The notes: generated from the letters alone by a model not told the origin. DNA of 64,000 bases from an uncultured Rhizobiaceae bacterium (GCA_947259295.1 CAMYMG010000013.1:168078-232077); one strand, 5' to 3'. Shown: positions 10,467 to 20,510, counted from the stretch's first letter. Made by a program: numbers and translations.

Positions 10467-10904
10467 ATGTCACTGAACCTGGTAAAGCTCTGCGTCGGCT
10501 GCGACAGCGTCGAGGATCTCGAGCAATGGATCGCCTCCCGGCTGGAGCATCGGCGCCGCACCGGCGAGCCGGTCGAGTATTTCCACACCACGCGGATGGT
10601 GCCGACGCGGGCGGCCGAACTGGTTGACGGCGGCTCGCTCTATTGGGTCATCAAGGGCAATGTGCAGTGCCGCCAGAAGCTGCTCGAGGTCAGGCCATTC
10701 ATCGACGGACAAGGCATCTCCCGCTGTCACCTGATGCTGGACCCGCCGGTGGTACGAACGAGTTGGCAGCCGCGCAGGGCCTTCCAGGGCTGGCGCTACC
10801 TCAAGCCGGCCGAGGCACCGGCAGATATCGGCACGGCGGGCAGCGATCTGGCCGAGATGCCGCCGAAACTGCGCCGCGAACTGGCCGAACTGGGCCTGCT
10901 CTGA
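10467..10904 (+). CDS. DUF1489 family protein
   Basis: 145 residues beginning MSLNLVKLCVGCDSVEDLEQW and containing HTTRMVPTR, GGSLYWVIKG and SRCHLMLDPPVVRT, which I recognise as the alphaproteobacterial DUF1489 family. It is a soluble cytosolic protein of unknown function. The longer open frame upstream to 10377 is rejected because homologues start at this methionine. It lies in a same-strand run after sdaA. Confidence 0.85.
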   Translation: MSLNLVKLCVGCDSVEDLEQWIASRLEHRRRTGEPVEYFHTTRMVPTRAAELVDGGSLYWVIKGNVQCRQKLLEVRPFIDGQGISRCHLMLDPPVVRTSWQPRRAFQGWRYLKPAEAPADIGTAGSDLAEMPPKLRRELAELGLL

Positions 10905-10998
10905 CGCCCGCTCCGAGCGCCGGCGCATTTGGGCCCGGATGCCGTCCCCGGCCCAGGCTCCAGTATCGTCAGGCTTGCAAGCCGCGCGCCTACGCCAC

Positions 10999-11748
10999 AT
11001 GTTCATGGTGATGAAGCAAGCCAGGCCGCCCGCATCGACACCTTCCAAGACCACCCCGACCGCCGAACGCTCGGGGTCGAGCGAGATCGATGCCTTCGTG
11101 CGCCAGGCCCGCGCCGTGGCCGCGGTGAAAGCAGCTGGCGGCGGACGCCTGATTCTCGCACTTGACGCCACGATGAGCCGACAGCCCACCTGGGATATCG
11201 CCTGCACGCTGCAGGCAGAGATGTTCGACGCCGTCGGCAAGTCCGGCTCGCTGGCCGTGCAACTGGTCTATTTTCGAGGCTTTGGCGAATGCCGTTCGTC
11301 GAAATTCGTCACCGATACCGCCGCGCTGAAGCGGCTGATGACCGGCATCGGATGCCGCGGTGGTGCCACGCAGATCGGCAAGGTCCTCGCCCACGCCCTG
11401 AAGAGCACCGCGACAGAGAAGGTCGATGCGCTCGTCTATATCGGCGACGCGATGGAGGAATCCGTTGACGATCTTGCAGACAAGGCCGGCCGGTTGGGCT
11501 TGCTAGGGGTTCCGGTTTTCGTGTTCCAGGAGGGGCGGGACAAGACCGCCGAATCCGCCTTCAAGGAGATTGCCCGCCTGTCCAAGGGCGCCTGGTACCG
11601 GTTCGACCATAATTCCGCCGCCACGCTCGCAAAACTCTTGTCGGCGGTGGCCGTGTTCGCAACGGGCGGCGTGAAGGCCCTTGAAGCGCGCGGCAGGCCG
11701 GAGGACAGGTTGATGATCGAGAATCTGCGGGGCGGCAACAAGGGATGA
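10999..11748 (+). CDS. VWA-domain protein
   Basis: About 249 residues. A von Willebrand A-type fold starts at RLILALDATMSRQPTWD; the metal-site serine pair is changed, with D-A-T-M-S in place of D-x-S-x-S. Later come VYFRGFGECRSS, GGATQIGKVLAHAL and DALVYIGDAMEES. It has no signal peptide. Several methionines (10999, 11005, 11011) could start it. Its stop overlaps the next gene by 4 bases (ATGA), so the VWA and J-domain proteins are made together and may form one chaperone-like module. Confidence 0.75.
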   Translation: MFMVMKQARPPASTPSKTTPTAERSGSSEIDAFVRQARAVAAVKAAGGGRLILALDATMSRQPTWDIACTLQAEMFDAVGKSGSLAVQLVYFRGFGECRSSKFVTDTAALKRLMTGIGCRGGATQIGKVLAHALKSTATEKVDALVYIGDAMEESVDDLADKAGRLGLLGVPVFVFQEGRDKTAESAFKEIARLSKGAWYRFDHNSAATLAKLLSAVAVFATGGVKALEARGRPEDRLMIENLRGGNKG

Positions 11749-12440
11749 GTGCGCTTTTGGGCGTGTTGGCGGTCCTGCTTGGCACGACCGCACTGCTTGC
11801 CGCATTCCTTCGGGTTGATGCGTCAAAGCTTGCAGGTGGACTTCGCATCGCCGGACCTACCGTGCTGGGCCTGGTTGGCGTGACTATGCTTTTGTTCGGG
11901 CGGGCAGCCATTGGCGGCATGATGCTGTCGGGAGCGGCGGCCTGGTATGGCGCTACGCGCAAGAAGCGCGCCGGCACGAAGGCCAGGAACCAGCGCTCGA
12001 CGGTAAGGACCGCGGCGCTCGAAATGGAACTGGATCACGATACGGGCGGCCTGGAAGGCCTGGTTCTTGCCGGGACCCACGAATCCCGTACCCTCGGCTC
12101 GCTGAACCTCGACGAGCTGCGTCAGCTCTACGGCGAGCTCTCCGGTGACCCGGAGAGCCGACAGTTGCTAGAGACGTATCTTGACGGCCGCTTTCCCGTC
12201 TGGCGCGAGAACGCTCAGTCGAACGGTGGCGACGGGCAGGGTGTTGCGCCAGGTTCTGGCGCCATGACTAAGGAGGAGGCTTACAAGATCCTTGGTCTTG
12301 AAGCGGGGGCCGCCACGGCGGATATCCGCAAGGCGCACCGCCGCCTGATTCAGCGCCTGCACCCCGATATCGGCGGGACGTCGTTCCTTGCTGCGAGGAT
12401 CAACGAGGCCAAGGACGTTCTGCTCTCCAATCACGGGTAG
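11745..12440 (+). CDS. membrane-anchored J-domain protein
   Basis: 231 residues: two N-terminal membrane helices (about 3-20 and 33-62), a middle region with LGSLNLDELRQLYGEL, and a C-terminal J domain from TKEEAYKILGLEAGA with the diagnostic His-Pro-Asp in QRLHPDIGGTS. J domains stimulate the ATPase of DnaK-type Hsp70. The arrangement, with the J domain at the C terminus facing the cytosol, is like TIM14/DjlC-type proteins. It is coupled to the VWA gene upstream and converges on dacA. Confidence 0.82.
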   Translation: MSALLGVLAVLLGTTALLAAFLRVDASKLAGGLRIAGPTVLGLVGVTMLLFGRAAIGGMMLSGAAAWYGATRKKRAGTKARNQRSTVRTAALEMELDHDTGGLEGLVLAGTHESRTLGSLNLDELRQLYGELSGDPESRQLLETYLDGRFPVWRENAQSNGGDGQGVAPGSGAMTKEEAYKILGLEAGAATADIRKAHRRLIQRLHPDIGGTSFLAARINEAKDVLLSNHG

Positions 12441-12485
12441 TTCTCCTTCAACACGGTACAATCCGGGAGTATTCTGGATGGGGCG

Positions 12486-13823
12486 CTACTGCTGCACTGC
12501 GTAGCAATCGAGCTTCTTCTTCTTGAGTGCGTTGCAGGTATTCCAGGCTTCGTTCTTCGAGCCGAAGCCGCCGAAACGGGCACGGTAATAGGTGACCCCG
12601 CCCTTCTCGAAGGTCATGGTGAAAGCCGATGCCTGGGCAAGCAGGGTAGGAGCGATCTTGTTGGTCTTGGCCAGGAAGGCGCGAGCCTCGATTTCGCTCG
12701 GCGACGAGGCAACCTGGATCGCCCAGCCGGCGGGCGGGTTGACCGAGGCCGTGTTGACGGGATCGATGTCGGCCATGCGTGCCTCGATCGGCGCGGCATA
12801 GGCCTGCTCGACGACCACCGGCTCGAGGTCTTCGGGAGCCTCGTCCATGGCAATTTCGATCTCATCCTCCGGCCGTGCCTTCGGGGTCGGCACGTTCTTC
12901 TTCGGCAGCATCGCCTGCACCATGGTGCGCAGCGAGGACTGGCCAGCCTTGGCGACCAGGTCGCCGCCACCGCGCCGCGACGAGGCCTTGGGCAGGTACT
13001 TCTTGATCAGTTCGGCCATGTGGGCGTCGCGGGAACTTCCGGTCCGTCCGCCCATTACGACGGCGACAATCCGGCGGTTGCCGTCGACGACCGAGGAAAC
13101 GAGGTTGAAGCCCGAAGCGCGGATGTAGCCGGTCTTGATGCCGTCGACGCCCTTGATCTTGCCGAGCAGCCGGTTGTGGTTGCCCATGCGGCGCTTGTTG
13201 TAGGTGAAGGAACGCGTCGAGAAATAATCGTAGTACTGCGGATAGTGCTCGCGTAGCGCGATGCCGAGCGTCGCCATGTCGCGTGCCGTGGTGTGTTGGG
13301 CGTTGTTCGGCAGGCCATTGGCATTGCGGAAGATCGTGGCCGTCATGCCGAGCTGGCGTGCCTTGGCCGTCATCTGTCGAGCGAAGGCAGCCTCGGAGCC
13401 GGCCAGAAATTCGCCGATCGCGGTGGACGCGTCGTTGGCCGACTTGGTGACAAGCGACAGGATTATCGTCTCGACCGTAACGGAGCCGCCGGCACGGACG
13501 CCGAGCTTGGTCGGCGGCTCTGCCGCGGCGTTCTTGGAGAAGGGCACCTTCGTATTCTTGGTGATCTTGCCGCTCTCCAGCGCCTCGAAGACGAGGTAGA
13601 GGGTCATCATCTTGGTCAGCGAAGCCGGGTAGCGCGGGGCGTCGGCGCTCGAGGCGAACAGTGTCTTGCCGGTATTGGCATCCACCACGATCGCCGCGTA
13701 TTTCGAATTGGCCGCTGCCGGCTCGGGCAGTGCCGTCACGACGGCAAGCGCGGCGACGAGCATCATGGTCGATCTGATTGAGGAGACGGCTCGGCGAGCA
13801 ACGACGCTTAACGCATTACGCAC
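12486..13823 (-). CDS. dacA: D-alanyl-D-alanine carboxypeptidase with SPOR domain
   Basis: About 445 residues. A long N-terminal signal segment precedes AAANSKYAAIVVD. The penicillin-binding motifs are SxxK in YPASLTKMM, SxN in SANDAST and KTG in GIKTGYIRASG. A C-terminal SPOR domain begins at GWAIQVASSPSE and binds denuded peptidoglycan at septa. It trims stem pentapeptides in the periplasm. GTG 13823 is chosen because AAAGGG lies 7 bases before; an ATG at 13892 in the same frame is an alternative. Confidence 0.9.
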   Translation of the reverse strand: MRNALSVVARRAVSSIRSTMMLVAALAVVTALPEPAAANSKYAAIVVDANTGKTLFASSADAPRYPASLTKMMTLYLVFEALESGKITKNTKVPFSKNAAAEPPTKLGVRAGGSVTVETIILSLVTKSANDASTAIGEFLAGSEAAFARQMTAKARQLGMTATIFRNANGLPNNAQHTTARDMATLGIALREHYPQYYDYFSTRSFTYNKRRMGNHNRLLGKIKGVDGIKTGYIRASGFNLVSSVVDGNRRIVAVVMGGRTGSSRDAHMAELIKKYLPKASSRRGGGDLVAKAGQSSLRTMVQAMLPKKNVPTPKARPEDEIEIAMDEAPEDLEPVVVEQAYAAPIEARMADIDPVNTASVNPPAGWAIQVASSPSEIEARAFLAKTNKIAPTLLAQASAFTMTFEKGGVTYYRARFGGFGSKNEAWNTCNALKKKKLDCYAVQQ

Positions 13824-13904
13824 TATCACACCCTTTGAATCTTGTTTTGCACCAGGGGCTGCAAAGGTCCTGCCCCGCTTGAAATGCGACACTAGGGGGC
13901 CAGC

Positions 13905-13927
13905 GTTACCAATCCGTTTATGGTAAC
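13905..13927. promoter_or_regulatory. 7-bp dyad upstream of dacA
   Basis: GTTACCA at 13905-13911 and TGGTAAC at 13921-13927 form a perfect inverted repeat with a 9-base spacer, about 80 bases before the dacA start. It could be an operator or a hairpin; nothing identifies the binding protein. Confidence 0.3.
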
Positions 13928-14092
13928 CGGCGCGTTCATACTTTTATTCGGCTTTGAATCGCATTCTCAGCGTCGGGGGCGGCGGCCTGCGTCGCCTGCG
14001 ATCGGATTGACAATATGCTGCGGCGCACCATACTTTCGTTGCGCCGCACGGTAATGCCGCGCCGCCCGCCACAGACCCGAAGGGAAATGGAC

Positions 14093-14422
14093 ATGACCCC
14101 CACGTTCGAAGACGCAAGCAAGATCGGCAATCAGTTCCTCGACTCGAGCCTGAAAAGTTTCGCGACGGTGACCAAGAGCGCACAGGCGATTTCAAACGAG
14201 GCGTCGGCTTACACGAAAAAGACGCTGGAAGCAGGCAGCGCCGCCGTCGAGAAACTGCTCGCGGTCGACACCATCGAGAAGGCCGTAGCCGTCCAGACCG
14301 ACTACGCCAAGACTGCCTATGAAGGCTTCGTCGCCGAGGCGACGAAGATGGCGGAACTTTACGCGGACATGGCCAAGGATGCGTACAAACCCTTCGAATC
14401 AATCGTCGCGAAAGCGCACTAG
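14093..14422 (+). CDS. phasin-family protein
   Basis: 109 residues, nearly all helical, with the phasin pattern QFLDSSLKSFATVTKSAQAI, KTLEAGSAAVEKLL and TDYAKTAYEGFVAEATKMAEL. Phasins coat polyhydroxybutyrate granules or act as small stress proteins. AGGGA sits 8 bases before ATG 14093, so that start is preferred over ATG 14087. A clear terminator follows, so it is a single-gene unit. No PHB synthesis genes are in the window. Confidence 0.85.
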   Translation: MTPTFEDASKIGNQFLDSSLKSFATVTKSAQAISNEASAYTKKTLEAGSAAVEKLLAVDTIEKAVAVQTDYAKTAYEGFVAEATKMAELYADMAKDAYKPFESIVAKAH

Positions 14423-14444
14423 ACCATTCCTCCAGGACTGCGCG

Positions 14445-14477
14445 AGCCCGGCTGCTGAGGCGCGGCCGGGCTTTTTG
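14445..14477 (+). terminator. Rho-independent terminator after phasin gene
   Basis: AGCCCGGC at 14445-14452 pairs with GCCGGGCT at 14465-14472 and is followed by TTTTGTT. Confidence 0.85.
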
Positions 14478-14671
14478 TTGTCCGTGGCGGGGCGGATCGG
14501 CTCAAGCCGTTCACGATCACGACAATTACGCACGATTTGGACGTTGGGTCATATTGTCAGCAGGAATGAAGGGCTTAAAATCATCTGGCGAAGCACTACA
14601 TAGCGATGGTCTGGCGTGAACTGAAAGAGGACAACTTGAAGACGATTGGCGGGGCTGCCATCAGCAAGAGC

Positions 14672-15010
14672 ATGGTCACCATGCAGGACGGCGAGGATGG
14701 CAACGACGGTACCGGTCGTGGCACCGCCGTCATTACGCGCACCAAAACGAAGACCAAGAAGCCCAGCCTCTATCGAGTCCTGATCCTTAACGACGACTAC
14801 ACGCCGATGGAGTTTGTGATCCACATTCTCGAGCGGTTTTTCCAGAAGGACCGCGAAGCAGCGACCCGCATCATGCTCCATGTTCACAATCATGGGGTTG
14901 GCGAATGCGGCGTCTATACATTTGAAGTCGCCGAGACCAAGGTAACCCAGGTCATGGACTTCGCCCGTCAGAATCAGCATCCGCTGCAATGCGTGATGGA
15001 GAAGAAGTGA
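14672..15010 (+). CDS. clpS: ATP-dependent Clp protease adaptor
   Basis: About 112 residues from ATG 14672; the frame is open to ATG 14606 and the start is uncertain (a TTG at 14636 behind AGAGGA is also possible). The core [33 protein letters not shown] and [16 protein letters not shown] is classic ClpS. It delivers N-degron substrates to ClpA. It lies 8 bases before clpA, as usual. Confidence 0.92.
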   Translation: MVTMQDGEDGNDGTGRGTAVITRTKTKTKKPSLYRVLILNDDYTPMEFVIHILERFFQKDREAATRIMLHVHNHGVGECGVYTFEVAETKVTQVMDFARQNQHPLQCVMEKK

Positions 15011-15018
15011 GGTACTGA

Positions 15019-17481
15019 ATGCCGGCTTTCTCCCAAGGTCTCGAAAAGGCGCTTCACCAGGCGCTCACCCTGGCCAATGAAAGACACCACGAATACGCAA
15101 CGCTCGAGCACCTGCTGCTCGCGCTCATCGACGATGTCGAGGCGGCGGCCGTCATGCGCGCCTGCAACGTCGACCTTGACGAACTGAAGCACACGGTACT
15201 CACCTACATCGATACCGAGCTCGACAACCTCGTCACCGGTTACGACGAGGACTCAAAGCCGACGGCCGGGTTCCAGCGCGTCATCCAGCGCGCCGTTATC
15301 CACGTCCAGTCTTCGGGCCGCGACGAGGTTTCTGGCGCGAACGTGCTGGTCGCGATCTTCGCCGAACGCGAGAGCCACGCCGCCTATTTCCTGCAGGAAC
15401 AGCAGATGACCCGCTACGACGCGGTCAACTACATCTCGCATGGCATTGCCAAGCGTCTCGGCTCGTCGGAGAGCCGCTCGCCGCGCGGCGCCGAGGACGA
15501 TCAGCGCGCTGCGGGCGACGGATCGGAGGAGGGCGGCAAGAAGAAGCAGCAGCAGGACGCGCTGACGGCCTATTGCGTCGACCTCAACAAGAAGGCGCAT
15601 TCCGGCAAGATCGATCCGCTGATCGGCCGCGAGAGCGAAATCAACCGCACCATCCAGGTGCTGTGCCGCCGCTCGAAGAACAACCCGCTCTATGTTGGCG
15701 ATCCCGGCGTGGGCAAGACCGCGATTGCCGAGGGTCTGGCCAAGCGGATCGTCGAGGGCGACGTTCCGGCCGTCCTGCTCGACGCCACGATCTTTGCGCT
15801 CGACATGGGCACGCTGCTGGCCGGCACCCGTTATCGCGGCGATTTCGAGGAGCGCTTGAAGCAGGTCGTCAAGGAGCTCGAGGAGTTCCCGGGCGCCATC
15901 CTGTTCATCGACGAGATCCACACGGTGATCGGCGCCGGTGCGACGTCGGGCGGTGCCATGGACGCGTCGAATCTCCTGAAGCCGGCTCTGTCGTCCGGTG
16001 CGATCCGCTGCATAGGTTCGACCACCTATAAGGAATTCCGGCAGTTCTTTGAGAAGGATCGCGCCCTGGTGCGGCGCTTCCAGAAGATCGACGTCAAGGA
16101 ACCGACTGTCGACGATGCCATCGAGATCATGAAGGGGCTGAAGCCCTATTATGAGGAGTTCCACAAGGTGAAGTTCACCAACGACGCCATCAAGGCGGCG
16201 GTGGAACTGTCGGCACGCTACATCAACGACCGCAAGCTTCCGGACAAGGCGATCGACGTGATCGACGAGACCGGCGCGTCGCAGATGCTGCTGCCCGAAG
16301 GCAAGCGCAAGAAGACGATCGGCATCAAGGAAATCGAGGCTACCGTCGCCACCATGGCGCGCATCCCGCCGAAGACCGTTTCTGCCGACGATGAAAAGGT
16401 GCTGTCCGGTCTGGAAATCGAGCTGCAGCGTGTGGTCTACGGCCAGGACACTGCCATTACCGCGCTGACCTCGGCGATCAAGCTGGCGCGTGCCGGCCTT
16501 CGCGAACCGGAGAAGCCGATCGGCTCCTACCTGTTCTCGGGACCGACCGGCGTCGGCAAGACCGAAGTGGCAAAGCAGCTTGCTGCCTCGCTCGGCGTCG
16601 AACTGATCCGCTTCGACATGTCGGAATATATGGAGCGTCATACCGTCAGCCGTCTGATCGGCGCGCCTCCCGGCTATGTCGGCTTCGACCAGGGCGGCCT
16701 GCTGACCGACGGCGTCGACCAGCATCCTCACTGCGTGCTGCTGCTCGACGAGGTCGAGAAAGCCCATCCCGACCTGTTCAACATCCTGTTGCAGGTCATG
16801 GACCACGGCAAGCTGACCGACCACAACGGCAAGCAGATCGACTTCCGCAACGTGATTTTGATCATGACAACGAATGCTGGTGCCTCCGACATGCAGAAGG
16901 CGGCGATCGGCTTCGGCTCCAGCAAGCGCGAGGGCGACGATGTCGAGGCGATCAACCGGCTGTTCACGCCGGAGTTCCGCAATCGCCTCGATGCGATCAT
17001 CCCGTTCGGATCGCTTCCCGTGCCGGTCATCCATCAGGTCGTGCAGAAGTTCGTCATGCAGCTCGAGGCACAGCTCTCGGATCGCGGCGTGACCTTCAAC
17101 CTGTCGCCTGATGCGATCTTCTGGCTGGCCGACAAGGGCTACGATGAGCGCATGGGTGCCCGGCCGCTCGGTCGCGTCATCCAGGAGTACATCAAGAAGC
17201 CGCTTGCCGAGGAAGTTCTGTTCGGCAAGCTGCGCAAGGGTGGCACCGTGCAGATCACGGTCGAGAAGAAGGAGGACGGAACGTCCGGCCTGAAGCTCGA
17301 CGCGCTGGCCGACGAAGCACCGGTGAAGCCGAAGAAGGAAGATCCGGTCGACGACGGCCCGAAGAAGTCGGCGAAGAAAAGTCCGGCGAAGAAGGCCGCC
17401 GCTGCCAAGGCAAAGCCTGCGCCCAAGTCGCCCGACGGGCCCAAGCGCAGCCTCGTGCCTCAGCTGCCGCGCAAGGGGTGA
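15019..17481 (+). CDS. clpA: ATP-dependent Clp protease ATP-binding subunit ClpA
   Basis: 820 residues. The N-domain spans about residues 1-150 and binds ClpS; AAA+ domain 1 has [13 protein letters not shown], domain 2 has [13 protein letters not shown], and the ClpP-docking loop is IGFGSSK. The C-terminal 50 residues are a Lys/Ala/Pro-rich tail after [10 protein letters not shown], longer than in E. coli ClpA (758). It unfolds substrates and feeds them to ClpP, which is not in the window. It is followed at once by a strong terminator. Confidence 0.96.
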   Translation: MPAFSQGLEKALHQALTLANERHHEYATLEHLLLALIDDVEAAAVMRACNVDLDELKHTVLTYIDTELDNLVTGYDEDSKPTAGFQRVIQRAVIHVQSSGRDEVSGANVLVAIFAERESHAAYFLQEQQMTRYDAVNYISHGIAKRLGSSESRSPRGAEDDQRAAGDGSEEGGKKKQQQDALTAYCVDLNKKAHSGKIDPLIGRESEINRTIQVLCRRSKNNPLYVGDPGVGKTAIAEGLAKRIVEGDVPAVLLDATIFALDMGTLLAGTRYRGDFEERLKQVVKELEEFPGAILFIDEIHTVIGAGATSGGAMDASNLLKPALSSGAIRCIGSTTYKEFRQFFEKDRALVRRFQKIDVKEPTVDDAIEIMKGLKPYYEEFHKVKFTNDAIKAAVELSARYINDRKLPDKAIDVIDETGASQMLLPEGKRKKTIGIKEIEATVATMARIPPKTVSADDEKVLSGLEIELQRVVYGQDTAITALTSAIKLARAGLREPEKPIGSYLFSGPTGVGKTEVAKQLAASLGVELIRFDMSEYMERHTVSRLIGAPPGYVGFDQGGLLTDGVDQHPHCVLLLDEVEKAHPDLFNILLQVMDHGKLTDHNGKQIDFRNVILIMTTNAGASDMQKAAIGFGSSKREGDDVEAINRLFTPEFRNRLDAIIPFGSLPVPVIHQVVQKFVMQLEAQLSDRGVTFNLSPDAIFWLADKGYDERMGARPLGRVIQEYIKKPLAEEVLFGKLRKGGTVQITVEKKEDGTSGLKLDALADEAPVKPKKEDPVDDGPKKSAKKSPAKKAAAAKAKPAPKSPDGPKRSLVPQLPRKG

Positions 17482-17500
17482 CCCGGGCCACATCAGACAG

Positions 17501-17529
17501 GAAAGCCTCCGCAAGGAGGCTTTCTTTTT
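17501..17529 (+). terminator. Rho-independent terminator after clpA
   Basis: GAAAGCCTCC at 17501-17510 and GGAGGCTTTC at 17515-17524 form a perfect 10-bp stem with a GCAA tetraloop, followed by TTTTT. Confidence 0.93.
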
Positions 17530-17592
17530 GGCCTGCTGTCCGCCTCCCCGCAGGGGAGGGGCGAACGCGAACGGTAGGGACGGCTCCCGGCC

Positions 17593-18336
17593 ATGTCGGC
17601 TGAAGCTGTCGCCGAGCCGTCGTTTGCCGAGCGGCGCAGATGGTATCTGCGCGGCTGCGGCGGCGCGGTATCCATTCCCGGCCTGATCCTGGTTTCGGCT
17701 TTCGTCGGGTTCGCCAGCCTTGCCAAGGGGGCAGGGGTGACTGCCGCGCAATCGGTATTCATGACAGGCGTGGTCTGGGCACTGCCGGCCCATGTCGTCC
17801 TGATCGGAGCGATCCTCGCCGGCGCATCATTGCCGGCAGCGATGTTTGCCGTCACCCTGTCGTCGGTGCGCCTGATGCCCATGGTCGTCGCCATCGTGCC
17901 GGAACTGCGCGGCTCGCGCACGCCGCGATGGGTTCTCTACCTCCTGTCGCATTTCGTGGCGGTGACATCCTGGGTCGTCGCGATGGAGCGCCTCAAGCAC
18001 GTGCCGCCGGATCTGCGCACGAGCTACTATCTCGGCCTTGGCTCGACGCTTGTGCTGGGCAACATGCTGGTGGTTGCCGGCTTCTACGCCATCGCCGACA
18101 GCCTGCCGCCTTCCGTCTCCGCCGGCCTCCTCCTCCTTACCCCGATGTACTTCCTGGCGTCGCTCTGGGGCTCCGCGCGGGAGTGGGCAACGCATGCCGC
18201 CATGGTCATAGGCATTGTGCTGGGGCCGGCATTCCACATCGTGATGCCTCAGTTCGATCTGGTCGCGGCGGGCGTGCTCGGGGGACTGGCGGCCTATGGG
18301 TTGCATCGCCTGCGCGGCCAAAGGGCCCGTCCATGA
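17593..18336 (+). CDS. azlC: branched-chain amino acid exporter, large subunit (AzlC family)
   Basis: 247 residues with about six to seven membrane helices and the family segments SIPGLILVSAFVGFASLAKGAG and LSSVRLMPMVVAIVPELRG. AzlC works with the small AzlD to export branched-chain amino acids or analogues across the inner membrane. It overlaps azlD by 4 bases (ATGA). Confidence 0.87.
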   Translation: MSAEAVAEPSFAERRRWYLRGCGGAVSIPGLILVSAFVGFASLAKGAGVTAAQSVFMTGVVWALPAHVVLIGAILAGASLPAAMFAVTLSSVRLMPMVVAIVPELRGSRTPRWVLYLLSHFVAVTSWVVAMERLKHVPPDLRTSYYLGLGSTLVLGNMLVVAGFYAIADSLPPSVSAGLLLLTPMYFLASLWGSAREWATHAAMVIGIVLGPAFHIVMPQFDLVAAGVLGGLAAYGLHRLRGQRARP

Positions 18337-18683
18337 CATTCGATGCAATCGACGCCTGGTGGTGGCCCTTTCTCTTCATCCTGGTCGCCGGCTGGGTCGC
18401 TACCGATGCGTGGCGCTTCCTCGGCGTCTATCTCGGCAGCCGCCTGGAGCAGGACTCTGAAGCACTCGTCCTCGTCCGCGCCGTGGCAACCTCGCTTGTC
18501 GCGGCGGTCATCGGCAACCTCGTGATCTTCCCGTCGCCGGCGCTCGCCGCGACACCGCTCGCCTTGCGCATCGGCGCCGTGCTGCTCGGCTTTGCCGCCT
18601 ATCTGGCGCTTGGCCGACGCGTCATCGTGGCGATCATCGTCGCGGAACTGGTGTTCGGGATTGGGCTGTGGGCGGGAACCTAG
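18333..18683 (+). CDS. azlD: branched-chain amino acid exporter, small subunit (AzlD family)
   Basis: 116 residues with four hydrophobic segments, including the family-like WVATDAWRFLGVYLG and VRAVATSLVAAVIGNLVIF. AzlD is the partner of AzlC. It is in the +3 frame relative to azlC with an ATGA overlap, the usual layout for this pair. It converges on the cyclase gene 16 bases away. Confidence 0.85.
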   Translation: MTFDAIDAWWWPFLFILVAGWVATDAWRFLGVYLGSRLEQDSEALVLVRAVATSLVAAVIGNLVIFPSPALAATPLALRIGAVLLGFAAYLALGRRVIVAIIVAELVFGIGLWAGT

Positions 18684-18699
18684 GGCTCCTGGCAGCGTC

Positions 18700-19539
18700 T
18701 CAGGCGCCGTTTCCCGGAGCGGTCAGGCTCCGGAACAGCAGATAGCCCGCCAGCGGAATTGACGGGTAGATGAACCAGAGTTCGGAGAGGCCCGTCGTCA
18801 TGACGTTCACCCCGGCCATGACGGCAATCGCTGCGATTGGCACGCGCGTCTTGCGCGGCTGACGAACGTACCAGGACCCGAAGCGGGAAAGGCGGTGGCC
18901 CCAGCGACCGAGAAGGCTGTAATCTTCGTCCTCTGCCTGCTGCGATGACCCGGTCCGGGCAGGGGTTGCTGCGGTTGCAAGGTCTGCTGCCTGAGGTGAG
19001 CCGCTGTTGCGGCCGGATATGCGCACCCGATAGCCGGCGATCGGCGTGTCGAGCCCCTTCACCATCTGTTCGCCGGCGAATTCGTAGCCGACCGCCAGAT
19101 GCCTGTTGGTCAGATTGTAGACGGCTTCCGACACCATGATGCCACCCGGCTCTGCAAGTGACTCAAGCCGCGCGGCAACGTTGACGCCGTCGCCGTAGAG
19201 GTCCGAACCGTCCTCCATCACGTCGCCGAGATTGATGCCGATACGGAACCACATCTGGCTGGGCTGCGGGAGATCGCGGTTCTCCGCACCGATGGCATCC
19301 TGGATTTCGACGCCGCAGCGCACCGCTTCGACCACTGACGGAAATTCGGCGATAACCGCATCGCCCCAGGTGTTGACCTTGCGGCCGTCATGACGCTCGA
19401 AAAGGTCGTTCATGATGCCGCGATAGCGCCGCAGCCGCTCCAGCGTGTCGGCCTCATCCCTGGCCATCAGCGACGAGTAGCTCTGCACGTCGGCGCAGAA
19501 GATCGTCGTCAACTTGCGCTTGATTTTCCTGTCGGTCAT
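18700..19539 (-). CDS. class III adenylate/guanylate cyclase with C-terminal membrane segment
   Basis: 279 residues. The cyclase domain (about residues 8-175) has the metal aspartates in TIFCADVQSYSSLM and NTWGDAVIAEF and the GDGVNVAARLESLAEPGG signature. The C terminus carries two hydrophobic helices (about 228-272), so the catalytic domain is N-terminal and tethered to the inner membrane. It probably makes cAMP from ATP. ATG 19539 is chosen; the frame stays open upstream but opposes kdsA. Confidence 0.87.
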   Translation of the reverse strand: MTDRKIKRKLTTIFCADVQSYSSLMARDEADTLERLRRYRGIMNDLFERHDGRKVNTWGDAVIAEFPSVVEAVRCGVEIQDAIGAENRDLPQPSQMWFRIGINLGDVMEDGSDLYGDGVNVAARLESLAEPGGIMVSEAVYNLTNRHLAVGYEFAGEQMVKGLDTPIAGYRVRISGRNSGSPQAADLATAATPARTGSSQQAEDEDYSLLGRWGHRLSRFGSWYVRQPRKTRVPIAAIAVMAGVNVMTTGLSELWFIYPSIPLAGYLLFRSLTAPGNGA

Positions 19540-19679
19540 GGGACCCCGGCATGCGCGTGGCAAGTGATCGAACATATAGGCGGGCTCGCGGGTCGATGCA
19601 AAGAATGAGTGGCCGTTGCGGCCTTGTACCGTTCGACCAATTGAGGCACATGGCGGCATCCGATCCTGAGGAGTCCTGC

Positions 19680-20510
19680 ATGACCGCGAATGCCACCGTT
19701 TCCGTCGGCAACACGACATTCTCGAATTCCGGCCCGTTGACCCTGATTGCCGGACCCTGTCAGCTTGAATCGCGCGATCATGCCTTCGACATGGCGGGCG
19801 CGCTGAAGGAAATATGCGGCAAGCTGGGGCTCGGTCTGGTCTACAAGACCAGCTACGACAAGGCCAACCGCACCTCGCTCTCCGGCACCCGTGGCGCCGG
19901 CCTGGACGCCGCCCTCCCTGTTTTCGACGACCTGCGCAAGGAGTTCGGGCTGCCGATCCTGGCCGACGTGCACACGGCGGAGCAATGCGAAATCGTCGCG
20001 CGCCATGTCGATGTCCTGCAGATCCCGGCATTCCTGTCGCGCCAGACCGACCTGCTCATCGCTGCCGCGCGGACCGGCGCGGTCGTCAACGTGAAGAAAG
20101 GCCAGTTCCTCGCCCCATGGGACATGAAGAACGTCGTCGCCAAGATCACGCAGTCCGGCAACGCCAATGTGCTGGTCACGGAGCGCGGCGCCTCGTTCGG
20201 CTACAACACGCTGGTATCGGACATGCGGTCGCTGCCGATCATGGCCGAGATGGGGACGCCGGTGATTTTCGACGCCACGCATTCTGTCCAGCAGCCGGGC
20301 GGGCAGGGCGGTTCGACAGGCGGCGAGCGCCGCTTCGTCGAGACCCTGGCGCGCGCCGCCGTCGCTGTCGGGGTCGCCGGCGTCTTCATCGAGACCCATG
20401 AGGATCCGGACAACGCGCCCTCCGACGGCCCCAACATGGTGCCCCTCAAGGACATGCCCGCCCTGCTCGAACGCCTGATGGAATTCGACCGCGTGGCCAA
20501 GGCGAAATAA
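19680..20510 (+). CDS. kdsA: 3-deoxy-8-phosphooctulonate (KDO-8-P) synthase
   Basis: 276 residues with AGPCQLESRDHAFDMA, YKTSYDKANRTS and the C-terminal DGPNMVPLKDMPALLERL. The enzyme condenses phosphoenolpyruvate with arabinose 5-phosphate to give KDO-8-P for lipopolysaccharide. GGAG precedes ATG 19680, and upstream in-frame starts are rejected. It is followed by the PRC-barrel gene after 63 bases. Confidence 0.95.
   Translation: MTANATVSVGNTTFSNSGPLTLIAGPCQLESRDHAFDMAGALKEICGKLGLGLVYKTSYDKANRTSLSGTRGAGLDAALPVFDDLRKEFGLPILADVHTAEQCEIVARHVDVLQIPAFLSRQTDLLIAAARTGAVVNVKKGQFLAPWDMKNVVAKITQSGNANVLVTERGASFGYNTLVSDMRSLPIMAEMGTPVIFDATHSVQQPGGQGGSTGGERRFVETLARAAVAVGVAGVFIETHEDPDNAPSDGPNMVPLKDMPALLERLMEFDRVAKAK

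Noticed and set aside
15253..17793. A minus-strand open frame of 846 codons opposite clpA
   Set aside because: It is a mirror of the strong codon bias of clpA. It has no ribosome site and no recognisable domain.
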